Assembly (NCBI RefSeq): GCF_004127215.1
Contig: NZ_QEWJ01000007.1
Location: 1 to 64,000, forward strand
DNA length: 64,000 nt
From: Streptococcus oralis
GTDB taxonomy: Bacteria > Bacillota > Bacilli > Lactobacillales > Streptococcaceae
Direction of reading: 5' to 3'
Part shown: positions 49,684 to 59,024 of the stretch, piece by piece
Layout of the letters: every line of letters begins with the position of its first letter
How positions within the stretch are numbered: the first letter of the stretch is position 1
The notes under the pieces: model-generated
Database searches by the model: none
Told to the model about the DNA's origin: nothing
What the model saw: the letters and a program-made list of their open reading frames with translations, nothing else
Position numbers and translations under genes: made by a program

Positions 49684-51657
49684 ATGAAAAAAAATAATTT
49701 AACTCCGATTTCTGCGGTTCTACTAGGGATTGCAACTTTCGGAACCTTAACAATGCTGATTATTTTTTCACAAAATATTGCTGTAACGATCAGTGCCTTG
49801 TTTTTATTTGTACTTCTTTATCTGCTTTTATTCATCTGGCAAAAAAAACAGTATGAAAAGAGCGAAATTGAACAAATCCAATATGTAAATCATCAAGCGG
49901 AAGATAGCTTAAACACGCTGCTCGAACAAATGCCGGTTGGTGTTCTGAAATTAGACTTATCTACTGGCGAAGTAGAGTGGTTTAATCCTTATGCTGAGTT
50001 GATTTTGACAACTGAAGAAGGCGAAATTGATGTTGAATTGATTCAAACCATCATCAAGGCTTCTGTGGGGGTCCCTGGTTCTTATGCTACCTTAGGGGAG
50101 ACACGATATGCTGTTCATATGGACAAGGCTTCAGGTGTCCTGTATTTCTTTGACGTTTCAGGGGAATATGAAGCAACTGTCGAATTGGTAACTAGTCGAC
50201 CAGTGATTGGGGTTATCTCGGTAGACAACTACGATGATCTGGAAGATGCAACCTCCGACTCCGATATCAGTCATATTAATAGTTTTGTGGCAAATTTTGT
50301 TTCAGAGTTTGCTAGTAAATACGCTATGTTTTCTCGGCGTGTGGGGATGGACCGCTTTTATTTATTTACTGATTACACAGTTCTTGAGGGCTTGATGAAT
50401 GATAAATTCTCTGTGATTGATGCCTTTCGTGAGGAGGCTAAGCAGAGACAGTTGCCATTGACCTTGAGCATGGGCTTTTCTTATGGTGATGGAAATCATG
50501 ATGAGATAGGGAAAGTTGCTTTAAGGAACTTGAACTTGGCTGAGGTTCGTGGTGGGGACCAAGTGGTCGTCAAGGAAAATGATGAAACCAAGAATCCAAT
50601 CTATTTTGGTGGTGGTTCCGCAGCCTCTGTTAAGAGAACGAGAACACGTACGAGAGCGATGATGACAGCTATTTCAGATAAGATTCGCAGTGTGGATCAG
50701 GTATTTGTAGTTGGTCATAAGAATCTAGATATGGATGCCTTGGGGTCTGCGGTTGGTATGCAGTTGTTTTCTAGCAATATCACTGAAAATAGCTATGCTG
50801 TTTATGATGCAGAACAAATGTCACCAGATATTGAGCGGGCTATCAACTTCTTGGAAAAAGAGGGTGTCACCAAGCTCTTGCCTTTGGCTAATGCGATGAA
50901 CTCAGTTACAAATCGTTCGTTGTTGATTTTAGTGGATCATTCGAAGACGGCTTTGACCTTGTCCAAAGGTTTTTATGATTTGTTTACTCAAACCATCATC
51001 ATTGACCACCATCGACGTGATCAGGATTTTCCAGAGAATGCAGTAATCACCTATATCGAAAGTGGAGCAAGTAGTGCGAGTGAGTTGGTAACAGAATTGA
51101 TTCAGTTCCAAAATTCTAAGAAGAATCGTTTGAGTCGTATGCAGGCCAGTGTACTGATGGCTGGTATGATGCTGGATACCAAAAACTTTACATCTCGAGT
51201 AACGAGTCGAACCTTTGATGTTGCTAGCTACCTTCGGACACGTGGAAGCGATAGTATTGCTATCCAGGAGATTGCTGCGACAGATTTTGAAGAGTACCGT
51301 GAGGTAAATGAACTCATTTTACAAGGTCGTAAATTGGGTTCAGATGTCTTGATTGCCCAAGCTAAGGACTCGACTACCTATGACACAGTTGTCATCAGTA
51401 AGGCTGCCGATGCTATGTTGGCCATGTCCGGTATTGAAGCCAGCTTCGTTCTAGCGAAAAATACACAAGGATTTATCTCAATCTCAGCTCGAAGTCGCAG
51501 TAAAATCAATGTACAACGCATTATGGAAGAGTTGGGTGGCGGTGGTCACTTTAATCTAGCTGCTGCGCAAATCGAGAATATGAGTCTGTCAGAAGCAGGA
51601 GAAAAATTGACTCAACTTGTTTTGGATGAACTAAAGGAAAAGGAGAAAGAAGAATGA
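49684..51657 (+). CDS. gdpP: Cyclic-di-AMP phosphodiesterase GdpP
   Basis: 657-aa membrane enzyme that hydrolyses c-di-AMP and so tunes osmotic balance, cell wall and beta-lactam tolerance. Two N-terminal membrane helices (about residues 9-55) are followed by a PAS-like domain (about 75-165) and a degenerate GGDEF domain (about 170-300). The DHH domain contains [13 protein letters not shown] and [12 protein letters not shown], and DHHA1 ends with [12 protein letters not shown]. It overlaps rplI by 4 bp, as in most streptococci. Confidence 0.96.
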   Translation: MKKNNLTPISAVLLGIATFGTLTMLIIFSQNIAVTISALFLFVLLYLLLFIWQKKQYEKSEIEQIQYVNHQAEDSLNTLLEQMPVGVLKLDLSTGEVEWFNPYAELILTTEEGEIDVELIQTIIKASVGVPGSYATLGETRYAVHMDKASGVLYFFDVSGEYEATVELVTSRPVIGVISVDNYDDLEDATSDSDISHINSFVANFVSEFASKYAMFSRRVGMDRFYLFTDYTVLEGLMNDKFSVIDAFREEAKQRQLPLTLSMGFSYGDGNHDEIGKVALRNLNLAEVRGGDQVVVKENDETKNPIYFGGGSAASVKRTRTRTRAMMTAISDKIRSVDQVFVVGHKNLDMDALGSAVGMQLFSSNITENSYAVYDAEQMSPDIERAINFLEKEGVTKLLPLANAMNSVTNRSLLILVDHSKTALTLSKGFYDLFTQTIIIDHHRRDQDFPENAVITYIESGASSASELVTELIQFQNSKKNRLSRMQASVLMAGMMLDTKNFTSRVTSRTFDVASYLRTRGSDSIAIQEIAATDFEEYREVNELILQGRKLGSDVLIAQAKDSTTYDTVVISKAADAMLAMSGIEASFVLAKNTQGFISISARSRSKINVQRIMEELGGGGHFNLAAAQIENMSLSEAGEKLTQLVLDELKEKEKEE

Positions 51658-52106
51658 AAGTAATCTTTTTAGCAGATGTTAAAGGAAAAGGGAAAAAAGG
51701 CGAAATCAAGGAAGTGCCAACTGGCTACGCTCAAAACTTCCTGATTAAAAAGAATTTGGCCAAGGAAGCGACTGCTCAAGCAGTGGGTGAGTTGCGTGGA
51801 AAACAAAAATCTGAAGAAAAGGCTCATGCAGAGATGATTGCCGAAGCAAAGGCCATCAAGGCCAAGCTTGAAGCAGAAGAGACTGTTGTAGAGTTTGTTG
51901 AGAAGGTTGGACCGGATGGCCGTACATTTGGCTCCATCACTAACAAGAAGATTGCGGAAGAGTTGCAAAAGCAATTTGGTATCAAGATTGACAAACGTCA
52001 CATTCAAGTAAAAGCACCAATTCGAGCAGTTGGTTTGATTGATGTACCAGTGAAGATCTATCAAGATGTTACAAGTGTCATCAATCTTCGTGTAAAAGAA
52101 GGTTAA
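51654..52106 (+). CDS. rplI: 50S ribosomal protein L9
   Basis: 150-aa ribosomal protein. The N-terminal domain [31 protein letters not shown] is the L9 signature, a long connecting helix (about 45-75) follows, and the C-terminal domain (about 80-150) binds 23S rRNA. It is translationally coupled to gdpP through ATGA. Confidence 0.98.
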   Translation: MKVIFLADVKGKGKKGEIKEVPTGYAQNFLIKKNLAKEATAQAVGELRGKQKSEEKAHAEMIAEAKAIKAKLEAEETVVEFVEKVGPDGRTFGSITNKKIAEELQKQFGIKIDKRHIQVKAPIRAVGLIDVPVKIYQDVTSVINLRVKEG

Positions 52107-52149
52107 GTTTACAACTTCTTGACAAGATTGTAAAAGGAAGGAAAGTCGG

Positions 52150-53502
52150 ATGGCAGAAGTAGAAGAACTACGAGTTCAACCTCAGGATATTTTGGCAGAA
52201 CAATCTGTTCTGGGGGCTATTTTTATAGATGAGAGTAAACTCGTTTTTGTACGGGAATACATTGATTCTCGTGACTTCTTTAAGTATGCTCATCGGTTGA
52301 TTTTCCAAGCGATGGTGGACTTGTCAGATCGTGGAGAAGCAATTGATGCGACAACAGTTCGGACGATTTTGGATAGTCAAGGGGACCTCCAAAATGTTGG
52401 TGGCTTATCCTATCTTGTTGAAATTGTCAACTCTGTGCCAACTTCAGCTAATGCAGAGTATTATGCTAAAATAGTTGCAGAAAAGGCTATGCTACGTCGC
52501 TTGATTTCCAAGTTGACAGAGTCTGTCAACCAAGCCTATGAAGCTTCTAAGCCTGCAGATGAAATCATCGCTCAAGCGGAAAAGGGACTCATTGATGTTA
52601 GCGAAAATGCCAATCGTAGTGGTTTCAAGAACATCCGTGATATTCTAAATATCAACTTCGGGAACCTAGAAGTTCGGTCACAACAAACAACGGATATCAC
52701 AGGTATTGCGACAGGTTATCGTGATTTGGACCATATGACGACCGGATTGCATGAGGAGGAACTGATTATTATAGCAGCTCGTCCTGCGGTCGGTAAAACA
52801 GCCTTTGCTTTGAACATTGCTCAGAATATCGGAACCAAGTTGGACAAGACGGTAGCCATCTTTTCACTGGAAATGGGTGCAGAAAGCCTAGTAGACCGTA
52901 TGTTGGCAGCCGAAGGTTTGGTGGAATCCCATTCTATCCGTACGGGTCAATTGACCGACGAGGAATGGCAAAAGTATACCATTGCTCAAGGGAACCTAGC
53001 CAACGCGAGTATCTATATCGATGATACACCAGGGATTCGGATTACGGAAATTCGTTCGCGCTCACGCAAACTGGCTCAAGAAACAGGTAATTTGGGCTTG
53101 ATTTTAATTGACTACCTGCAACTGATAACAGGAACTGGTCGAGAAAATCGTCAACAAGAGGTTTCAGAAATTTCACGTCAGTTGAAAATTCTAGCAAAGG
53201 AACTAAAGGTTCCAGTCATTGCTCTCAGTCAGTTATCTCGTGGTGTGGAACAGCGTCAGGACAAGAGACCAGTCTTGTCTGATATTCGTGAATCGGGTTC
53301 TATTGAGCAGGATGCGGATATCGTAGCCTTTCTATACCGTGACGACTACTACGATCGTGCGGGTGAAGAAGAGGAAGGAATTCCAAATAATAAGGTTGAG
53401 GTTATCATCGAGAAAAACCGTAGTGGAGCTCGTGGAACGGTGGAATTGATTTTCCAAAAAGAATACAATAAATTTTCAAGTATCTCAAAGAGGGAGGCAT
53501 AA
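52150..53502 (+). CDS. dnaC: Replicative DNA helicase (DnaB-type, DnaC in Bacillus naming)
   Basis: 450-aa hexameric helicase that opens the fork. The N-terminal domain (about 1-150) interacts with primase. The RecA-like domain has Walker A ARPAVGKTAFALNIA, Walker B LILIDYLQLITG, and the DnaB motif RESGSIEQDADIVAFLYRDDYY. Length is normal, with no intein. It lies 43 bp after rplI in the gdpP-rplI-dnaC order typical of streptococci. RBS is AAGGAAGG-like. Confidence 0.97.
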   Translation: MAEVEELRVQPQDILAEQSVLGAIFIDESKLVFVREYIDSRDFFKYAHRLIFQAMVDLSDRGEAIDATTVRTILDSQGDLQNVGGLSYLVEIVNSVPTSANAEYYAKIVAEKAMLRRLISKLTESVNQAYEASKPADEIIAQAEKGLIDVSENANRSGFKNIRDILNINFGNLEVRSQQTTDITGIATGYRDLDHMTTGLHEEELIIIAARPAVGKTAFALNIAQNIGTKLDKTVAIFSLEMGAESLVDRMLAAEGLVESHSIRTGQLTDEEWQKYTIAQGNLANASIYIDDTPGIRITEIRSRSRKLAQETGNLGLILIDYLQLITGTGRENRQQEVSEISRQLKILAKELKVPVIALSQLSRGVEQRQDKRPVLSDIRESGSIEQDADIVAFLYRDDYYDRAGEEEEGIPNNKVEVIIEKNRSGARGTVELIFQKEYNKFSSISKREA

Positions 53503-53503
53503 G

Positions 53504-53779
53504 ATGTCAGATGCATTTACAGATGTAGCCAAGATGAAAAAAATCAAAGAAGAAATCAAGGCACATGAGGGACAAGTCGTTGAAATGACTTTGGAAAATG
53601 GCCGTAAGCGCCAAAAAAATAGATTGGGTAAGCTAATTGAGGTTTATCCATCTCTATTTATCGTTGAATTTGGGGATGTTGAGGGAGACAAACAAGCTAA
53701 TGTTTATGTTGAATCCTTCACCTACTCAGATATCTTGACAGAAAAGAATTTAATTCGCTATCTAGACCAAGAATCCTAA
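53504..53779 (+). CDS. Veg-family protein
   Basis: 91-aa protein related to B. subtilis Veg (DUF1021). Shared features are an N-terminal helix, then GKLIEVYPSLFIVEFG, and a YVESFTYSDILTEKN segment like the SYSYADVLTE of Veg. In Bacillus, Veg stimulates biofilm formation through SinR antagonism. SinR is not known in streptococci, so the role is open. It starts 1 bp after dnaC and is co-transcribed; GGAGG precedes the ATG. Confidence 0.85.
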   Translation: MSDAFTDVAKMKKIKEEIKAHEGQVVEMTLENGRKRQKNRLGKLIEVYPSLFIVEFGDVEGDKQANVYVESFTYSDILTEKNLIRYLDQES

Positions 53780-53784
53780 AATGA

Positions 53785-53812
53785 AGTGAGCTTTGCTCAC
53801 TTTTTTCTTTTT
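53785..53812 (+). terminator. Terminator of the dnaC-veg unit
   Basis: GTGAGC-TTT-GCTCAC followed by six T and a T/C-rich tract. That T-rich tract also serves as the upstream part of the cbpD combox promoter. Confidence 0.8.
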
Positions 53813-53814
53813 CT

Positions 53815-53822
53815 CCCGAATA
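53815..53822 (+). promoter_or_regulatory. Combox-like ComX promoter of cbpD
   Basis: CCCGAATA matches the combox TACGAATA at six of eight positions. T-rich sequence stands upstream and the start codon 47 bp downstream. cbpD is a known late competence gene. Confidence 0.65.
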
Positions 53823-53869
53823 GTATAAACGAGGGTAACCTCGGAAATTTATATTATTAAGGAGAATGA

Positions 53870-54979
53870 ATGACGTTTTTAAAATCAGGAGTTAAGAAGA
53901 GTGGATATACTCAGTTGGGTGTAGGACTGGCTACTTTGTTCGTTACGAGTACTTTTTTGTTTGGTGGTGAATCGGTTCAGGCTGACAGTGTAGCGCGTGG
54001 AGATGACTATCCGATTCATTACAAAAACGGTAGTGTTGAAATCGATCAATGGCGGATGTATTCTCGCCAGTGTACATCTTTTGCGGCCTTTCGTTTGAGT
54101 AGTGTGAATGGCTTTGAGATTCCTCCTGCCTACGGTAATGCGAATGAATGGGGACACCGCGCAAGGAGAGAAGGCTACCGTGTTGACACTAAGCCAGAAG
54201 TTGGATCTATTGCTTGGTCGACAGAAGGTTACTACGGGCACGTGGCCTGGGTATCAAATGTATCAGGTGACACGATTGAGATCGAAGAGTATAACTATGG
54301 CGTTAGGGAGAAATACAATCGTCGAAGCGTAAAAGCTAGCTCTATGACAGGTTTTATCCATTTTAAGGACTTGGTAGGGAATGGTGGTAGAACTGGAAAT
54401 CCTATTGGATCAGGGTTGTCGTCTAGTGGGACTCATACGTTTACTCAAAAGTCTGCCATTCGAAACCAGCCGTCAAGTACAGCACAAGTTATTGACTACT
54501 ACTATCCTGGTGAACATGTTAGATACGACCAAATCGTAGAAAAGGACGGTTATAAATGGCTCAGCTATCTATCTTACAGTGGTGCTAGACGATACGTTCA
54601 GCATACGGAAACAGAATCAGTGGAGAATGGTTGGAAGAAGCAAAACGGTATTTGGAATTACCGTGAGAACGGGAAACTCGCAACTGGTTGGAAGAAAATA
54701 AATGGCAGTTGGTATCACTTCAAAGAAAACGGGACTATGTCAACAGGTTGGGTAAAGGATGGCTCGCATTGGTACTATCTAAAGACATCAGGGGAGATGC
54801 AGACAGGATGGCTCAAGGAAAATGGAACATGGTATTATTTGGAAAGTTCAGGGGCTATGAAGTCTAGTCAGTGGTTCCAAGTAGGAGGAAAGTATTACTA
54901 CGTTAATGCTTCAGGGGCTTTAGCAGTGAATACCACTGTGGATGGCTATCGAGTGGATAGTAATGGAGCTAGAATCTAG
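53870..54979 (+). CDS. cbpD: Choline-binding murein hydrolase CbpD (competence fratricin)
   Basis: 369-aa secreted fratricide enzyme released by competent cells to lyse non-competent relatives. A signal peptide (about residues 1-40, ending VQA) is followed by a CHAP domain (about 45-165) with catalytic Cys in YSRQCTSFAAF and His in YYGHVAWV. One SH3b domain (about 185-245) and about five choline-binding repeats of GWxxxNGxWYYxxxxG type (about 255-355) follow. Pneumococcal CbpD has two SH3b domains and about 448 aa by recollection, so this is a shorter form. RBS is AAGGAG. The combox-like promoter links it to ComX. Confidence 0.93.
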   Translation: MTFLKSGVKKSGYTQLGVGLATLFVTSTFLFGGESVQADSVARGDDYPIHYKNGSVEIDQWRMYSRQCTSFAAFRLSSVNGFEIPPAYGNANEWGHRARREGYRVDTKPEVGSIAWSTEGYYGHVAWVSNVSGDTIEIEEYNYGVREKYNRRSVKASSMTGFIHFKDLVGNGGRTGNPIGSGLSSSGTHTFTQKSAIRNQPSSTAQVIDYYYPGEHVRYDQIVEKDGYKWLSYLSYSGARRYVQHTETESVENGWKKQNGIWNYRENGKLATGWKKINGSWYHFKENGTMSTGWVKDGSHWYYLKTSGEMQTGWLKENGTWYYLESSGAMKSSQWFQVGGKYYYVNASGALAVNTTVDGYRVDSNGARI

Positions 54980-55051
54980 AAAGAATATAAAAAAGAGGAC
55001 TTCACTACCATTTGCTGGCTCTTTCCGATGGTATTTTTCCCCTCTTTCCTT

Positions 55052-55057
55052 TATAAT
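55052..55057 (+). promoter_or_regulatory. -10 of polA, possibly leaderless
   Basis: TATAAT lies only 6 bp before the polA ATG, and no Shine-Dalgarno-like sequence precedes that ATG. Transcription would begin at or next to the A of the start codon. No good -35 is visible. Confidence 0.5.
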
Positions 55058-55063
55058 GGGTGT

Positions 55064-57697
55064 ATGGACAAGAAAAAATTATTATTAATTGATGGATCTT
55101 CAGTTGCTTTTCGAGCTTTTTTTGCGCTCTATCAGCAGTTGGATCGTTTTAAAAATGCTAATGGCCTTCATACCAATGCAATCTACGGCTTTCAACTCAT
55201 GTTGAATCATGTCTTGGAGCGGGTTGAGCCCAGCCATGTTTTGGTAGCCTTTGATGCAGGTAAGACGACTTTTCGAACAGAGATGTATGCAGACTACAAG
55301 GGTGGCCGTGCTAAAACTCCAGATGAGTTTCGTGAGCAATTTCCCTTCATTCGTGAGTTGTTAGACCATCTTGGGATTCGCCATTATGAGTTGCCCCAGT
55401 ATGAAGCGGATGATATCATCGGGACCTTAGGTCGTTTGGCTGAGAAGGATTTTTTTGATGTGACAATCGTTAGCGGAGATAAGGATTTGATCCAGTTGAC
55501 GGACGAGCATACGGTGGTCGAGATTTCCAAGAAAGGTGTGGCTGAGTTTGAGGCCTTTACACCAGACTATCTTATGGAAAAAATGGGCCTCACACCAGCT
55601 CAGTTTATAGATCTCAAGGCCCTCATGGGGGATAAGTCTGATAATATCCCTGGTGTTACGAAAATCGGTGAAAAGACGGGCATCAAGCTCTTGCTAGAAC
55701 ACGGATCGCTAGAGGGAATTTATGAAAATATCAATGGGATGAAGGCTTCTAAGATGAAGGAAAATCTCATCAATGACAAGGAACAAGCCTTTTTGTCTAA
55801 AACCTTGGCGACTATTGAGACAAATGCACCGATTGAGATTGGCCTTGATGATTTGCTCTATAGTGGACCAGATGTGGAAAATCTCGGAAAATTCTACGAT
55901 GAGATGGGCTTCAAACAGCTCAAGCAAGCTTTAAATGTTTCATCAACGAATGCGCCTGAAAGTTTGGATTTCACTATCGTTGATCACATCAGTCAAGACA
56001 TGCTGAGCGCAGACTCTATCTTCCACTTTGAGCTTTTTGGTGAGAATTACCATACAGATGATTTGGTTGGTTTTGCTTGGTCTTGTGGGGATAAACTTTA
56101 CGCTACAGATAAACTTGAGCTCTTGCAGGAGCCGATTTTCAAGGAATTTCTAGAAAAAACACCTCTGAAAGTGTATGATTTTAAGAAAGCCAAGGTTCTT
56201 TTAAATCGCTTGGGCTTGAACCTGCAGGCTCCTGCTTTTGACAGTCGCTTGGCCAAATATCTTCTCTCCACTGTCGAGAATAATGAAATTTCAACCATTG
56301 CGAGTCTCTATGGTCAAACTTACCTAGTCGATGATGAAACCTTCTACGGCAAAGGGGTCAAGAAAGCTATCCCTGAGAGAGAGAAATTCTTGGAGCACTT
56401 AGCTCGTAAGGTTGCTGTATTGGTTGAGACAGAGCCTGTCCTACTTGAAAAATTAAGTGAAAACGGGCAATTAGATCTCCTCTATGACATGGAGCAACCT
56501 CTGGCTTTTGTCCTTGCCAAGATGGAAATCGCTGGAATTACAGTCAAGAAAGAGACCTTGCTTGAGATGCAGGCTGAAAATGAGCTAGTCATTGAAAAGC
56601 TAACTCAGGAGATTTATGAGCTAGCTGGTGAGGAGTTTAATATCAACTCACCGAAACAGCTGGGCGTGCTTCTCTTTGAAAAGTTAGGTCTTCCCCTCGA
56701 ATACACCAAGAAAACCAAGACAGGTTACTCAACAGCCGTGGATGTGCTAGAGCGTCTGGCTCCTATTGCGCCAATTGTTAAGAAAATTCTAGACTACCGT
56801 CAGATTGCTAAGATTCAATCGACTTATGTGGTCGGTTTACAGGACTGGATTCTTTCTGATGGCAAGATCCACACTCGCTATGTGCAGGATTTGACCCAGA
56901 CAGGGCGTCTGTCTAGTGTGGATCCAAACTTGCAAAATATTCCTGTGCGTTTGGAACAAGGCCGCCTCATTCGTAAGGCCTTTGTCCCTGAGTGGGAGGA
57001 TAGTGTACTACTCAGTTCGGACTACTCGCAGATTGAATTGCGCGTTTTGGCTCATATTTCTAAAGATGAGCATCTGATCAAGGCCTTCCAAGAGGGAGCG
57101 GATATCCATACTTCGACAGCCATGAGGGTCTTTGGAATTAAACGCCCTGAGGATGTGACTCCAAACGACCGTCGCAATGCCAAGGCGGTTAACTTCGGAG
57201 TGGTTTACGGGATTTCAGATTTTGGCTTGGCAAACAATCTTGGTATTAGTCGTAAGAAGGCCAAAGCCTACATTGATACCTATTTTGAACGTTTTCCTGG
57301 AATCAAAAACTATATGGAAGAAGTGGTACGTGAGGCGCGTGATAAAGGCTATGTAGAGACCCTCTTCAAGCGTCGTCGCGAGTTGCCAGATATCAATTCG
57401 CGCAACTTTAACATTCGTGGTTTTGCAGAGCGGACAGCTATTAACTCTCCTATCCAGGGTTCGGCGGCGGATATTCTCAAAATTGCTATGATTCAACTAG
57501 ATAAGGCTTTAGTAGCGGGCGGTTATCAGACCAAGATGCTCTTGCAAGTGCACGATGAAATCGTCCTTGAGGTTCCAAAATCAGAACTAGCAGCCGTCAA
57601 AGCTCTAGTGAAACAAACTATGGAAGATGCCATCCAGCTCAGTGTTCCCCTCATCGCTGATGAGAATGAAGGAGCAACATGGTACGAGGCTAAATAA
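55064..57697 (+). CDS. polA: DNA polymerase I
   Basis: 877-aa repair and Okazaki-fragment polymerase. The N-terminal 5' nuclease domain (about residues 1-290) starts MDKKKLLLIDGSSVAFRAFFAL. The 3'-5' exonuclease-like domain (about 300-460) lacks the usual acidic proofreading residues, as in other Gram-positives. The polymerase domain has motif A (SSDYSQIELRVLAH), motif B (RRNAKAVNFGVVYG) and motif C (LLQVHDEIVLE). The start at 55064 fits family length; an in-frame ATG at 55028 adds 12 non-family residues and also lacks an RBS. Confidence 0.96.
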   Translation: MDKKKLLLIDGSSVAFRAFFALYQQLDRFKNANGLHTNAIYGFQLMLNHVLERVEPSHVLVAFDAGKTTFRTEMYADYKGGRAKTPDEFREQFPFIRELLDHLGIRHYELPQYEADDIIGTLGRLAEKDFFDVTIVSGDKDLIQLTDEHTVVEISKKGVAEFEAFTPDYLMEKMGLTPAQFIDLKALMGDKSDNIPGVTKIGEKTGIKLLLEHGSLEGIYENINGMKASKMKENLINDKEQAFLSKTLATIETNAPIEIGLDDLLYSGPDVENLGKFYDEMGFKQLKQALNVSSTNAPESLDFTIVDHISQDMLSADSIFHFELFGENYHTDDLVGFAWSCGDKLYATDKLELLQEPIFKEFLEKTPLKVYDFKKAKVLLNRLGLNLQAPAFDSRLAKYLLSTVENNEISTIASLYGQTYLVDDETFYGKGVKKAIPEREKFLEHLARKVAVLVETEPVLLEKLSENGQLDLLYDMEQPLAFVLAKMEIAGITVKKETLLEMQAENELVIEKLTQEIYELAGEEFNINSPKQLGVLLFEKLGLPLEYTKKTKTGYSTAVDVLERLAPIAPIVKKILDYRQIAKIQSTYVVGLQDWILSDGKIHTRYVQDLTQTGRLSSVDPNLQNIPVRLEQGRLIRKAFVPEWEDSVLLSSDYSQIELRVLAHISKDEHLIKAFQEGADIHTSTAMRVFGIKRPEDVTPNDRRNAKAVNFGVVYGISDFGLANNLGISRKKAKAYIDTYFERFPGIKNYMEEVVREARDKGYVETLFKRRRELPDINSRNFNIRGFAERTAINSPIQGSAADILKIAMIQLDKALVAGGYQTKMLLQVHDEIVLEVPKSELAAVKALVKQTMEDAIQLSVPLIADENEGATWYEAK

Positions 57698-57708
57698 GAA
57701 AGATATGA

Positions 57709-57742
57709 AAGAGTTTAAAGCATTTGCCTTTAAACTCTTTTT
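57709..57742 (+). terminator. Terminator of polA
   Basis: AAGAGTTTAAAG-loop-CTTTAAACTCTT followed by T-run. Confidence 0.85.
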
Positions 57743-57803
57743 CATGGTTTTCTGTAAGCAGTTTCCTTGACTTTTCCTTGTATTTGCGTTACTATATGTC
57801 CAT

Positions 57804-57896
<93 letters not shown>

Positions 57897-57909
57897 GCCG
57901 AATTCTGCA

Positions 57910-57938
57910 CCTTTTCCATATATGGCAAAGGTTTTTCT
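57910..57938 (+). terminator. Riboswitch-controlled terminator
   Basis: CCTTT-t-CCAT-AT-ATGG-c-AAAGG followed by TTTTTCTTTT, directly after the THI element. It forms the expression platform for transcription attenuation. Confidence 0.85.
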
Positions 57939-57975
57939 TTTGGTCAAAAAGAAAAACTGAGAAGAGGAGGTTTTT

Positions 57976-58266
57976 ATGAAAGCAAGCATTGCCTTGCAAG
58001 TCTTGCCCCTATCACAGGGAATTGATCGAATTGCTATTATCGATCAAGTGATTGCTTATCTGCAAGCTCAGTCCGTGACCATGGTGGTGACACCCTTTGA
58101 AACGGTCTTGGAAGGAGAGTTTGGTGATCTCATGCGCATTCTCAAAGAAGCGCTTGAAGTGGCCGGGCAGGAGGCAGATAATGTCTTTGCCAATGTCAAA
58201 ATAAATGTAGGAGAGATTTTAAGCATCGATGAGAAACTTGAAAAGTATGATGAGACGACAGATTAG
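57976..58266 (+). CDS. Thiamine-binding protein family (MTH1187/YkoF-like, DUF77)
   Basis: 96-aa ferredoxin-like protein of the Thiamine_BP family (PF01910), starting MKASIALQVLPLSQG, with the conserved VTPFETVLEGEFGDLM stretch. Members bind thiamine or its pyrimidine precursor in the cytosol. It is the first gene after the TPP riboswitch, and AGGAGG precedes the ATG. Its end overlaps the permease gene. The role is probably ligand handover or sensing for the transporter. Confidence 0.88.
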   Translation: MKASIALQVLPLSQGIDRIAIIDQVIAYLQAQSVTMVVTPFETVLEGEFGDLMRILKEALEVAGQEADNVFANVKINVGEILSIDEKLEKYDETTD

Positions 58267-58987
58267 TCTTTTGGGATTTCTCGGAGTCTTGTCGGTCTGG
58301 CAGTTAGCGGGAATATTCAAACTTTTACCCAAGTTTATCCTGCCAACTCCTCTTGAGATTCTCCAGTCCTTTGTTCGTGACAGAGAATTTCTCTGGCACC
58401 ATAGCTGGGCGACCTTGAGGGTGGCTTTACTAGGTCTTGTTCTGGGTGTCCTGATTGCCTGTCTCATGACTGTGCTCATGGATAGTTTGACTTGGCTCAA
58501 TGATCTGATTTACCCTATGATGGTGGTTGTTCAGACTATTCCAACGATTGCTATAGCTCCTATCCTGGTCTTGTGGTTAGGTTATGGAATTTTACCCAAG
58601 ATTGTCTTGATTATCCTGACGACAACCTTCCCTATCATCGTCAGCATTTTGGACGGTTTTAGGCATTGTGACAAGGATATGCTGACCTTGTTTAGTCTGA
58701 TGCGTGCAAACTCTTGGCAAATCCTGTGGCATTTTAAAATCCCGGTCAGTCTGCCCTACTTTTATGCAGGTTTGAGGGTCAGTGTCTCCTACGCCTTTAT
58801 CACAACCGTGGTGTCCGAGTGGTTGGGAGGTTTTGAAGGTCTTGGTGTTTACATGATTCAGTCTAAAAAACTGTTTCAGTATGATACCATGTTTGCCATT
58901 ATTATTCTGGTGTCACTCATCAGTCTTCTGGGTATGAAGCTGGTCGATATTAGTGAAAAATATGTGATTAAATGGAAACGTACTTAA
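58229..58987 (+). CDS. ABC transporter permease, thiamine-precursor type
   Basis: 252-aa integral membrane subunit of the SsuC/ThiX type, with six helices and the EAA-like loop around SLMRANSWQILWHFKIPVSLP. It should import a pyrimidine precursor of thiamine with the following lipoprotein and ATPase. The start is uncertain: ATG at 58229 has GGAGAG 13 bp upstream (long), and ATG at 58247 or 58250 is possible. Either start overlaps the upstream gene. The TPP riboswitch controls it. Confidence 0.88.
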   Translation: MRNLKSMMRRQISLLGFLGVLSVWQLAGIFKLLPKFILPTPLEILQSFVRDREFLWHHSWATLRVALLGLVLGVLIACLMTVLMDSLTWLNDLIYPMMVVVQTIPTIAIAPILVLWLGYGILPKIVLIILTTTFPIIVSILDGFRHCDKDMLTLFSLMRANSWQILWHFKIPVSLPYFYAGLRVSVSYAFITTVVSEWLGGFEGLGVYMIQSKKLFQYDTMFAIIILVSLISLLGMKLVDISEKYVIKWKRT

Positions 58988-59024
58988 AATAGAGCGTTTT
59001 TGAAAAAGAAAAGAGGAAATGAAA

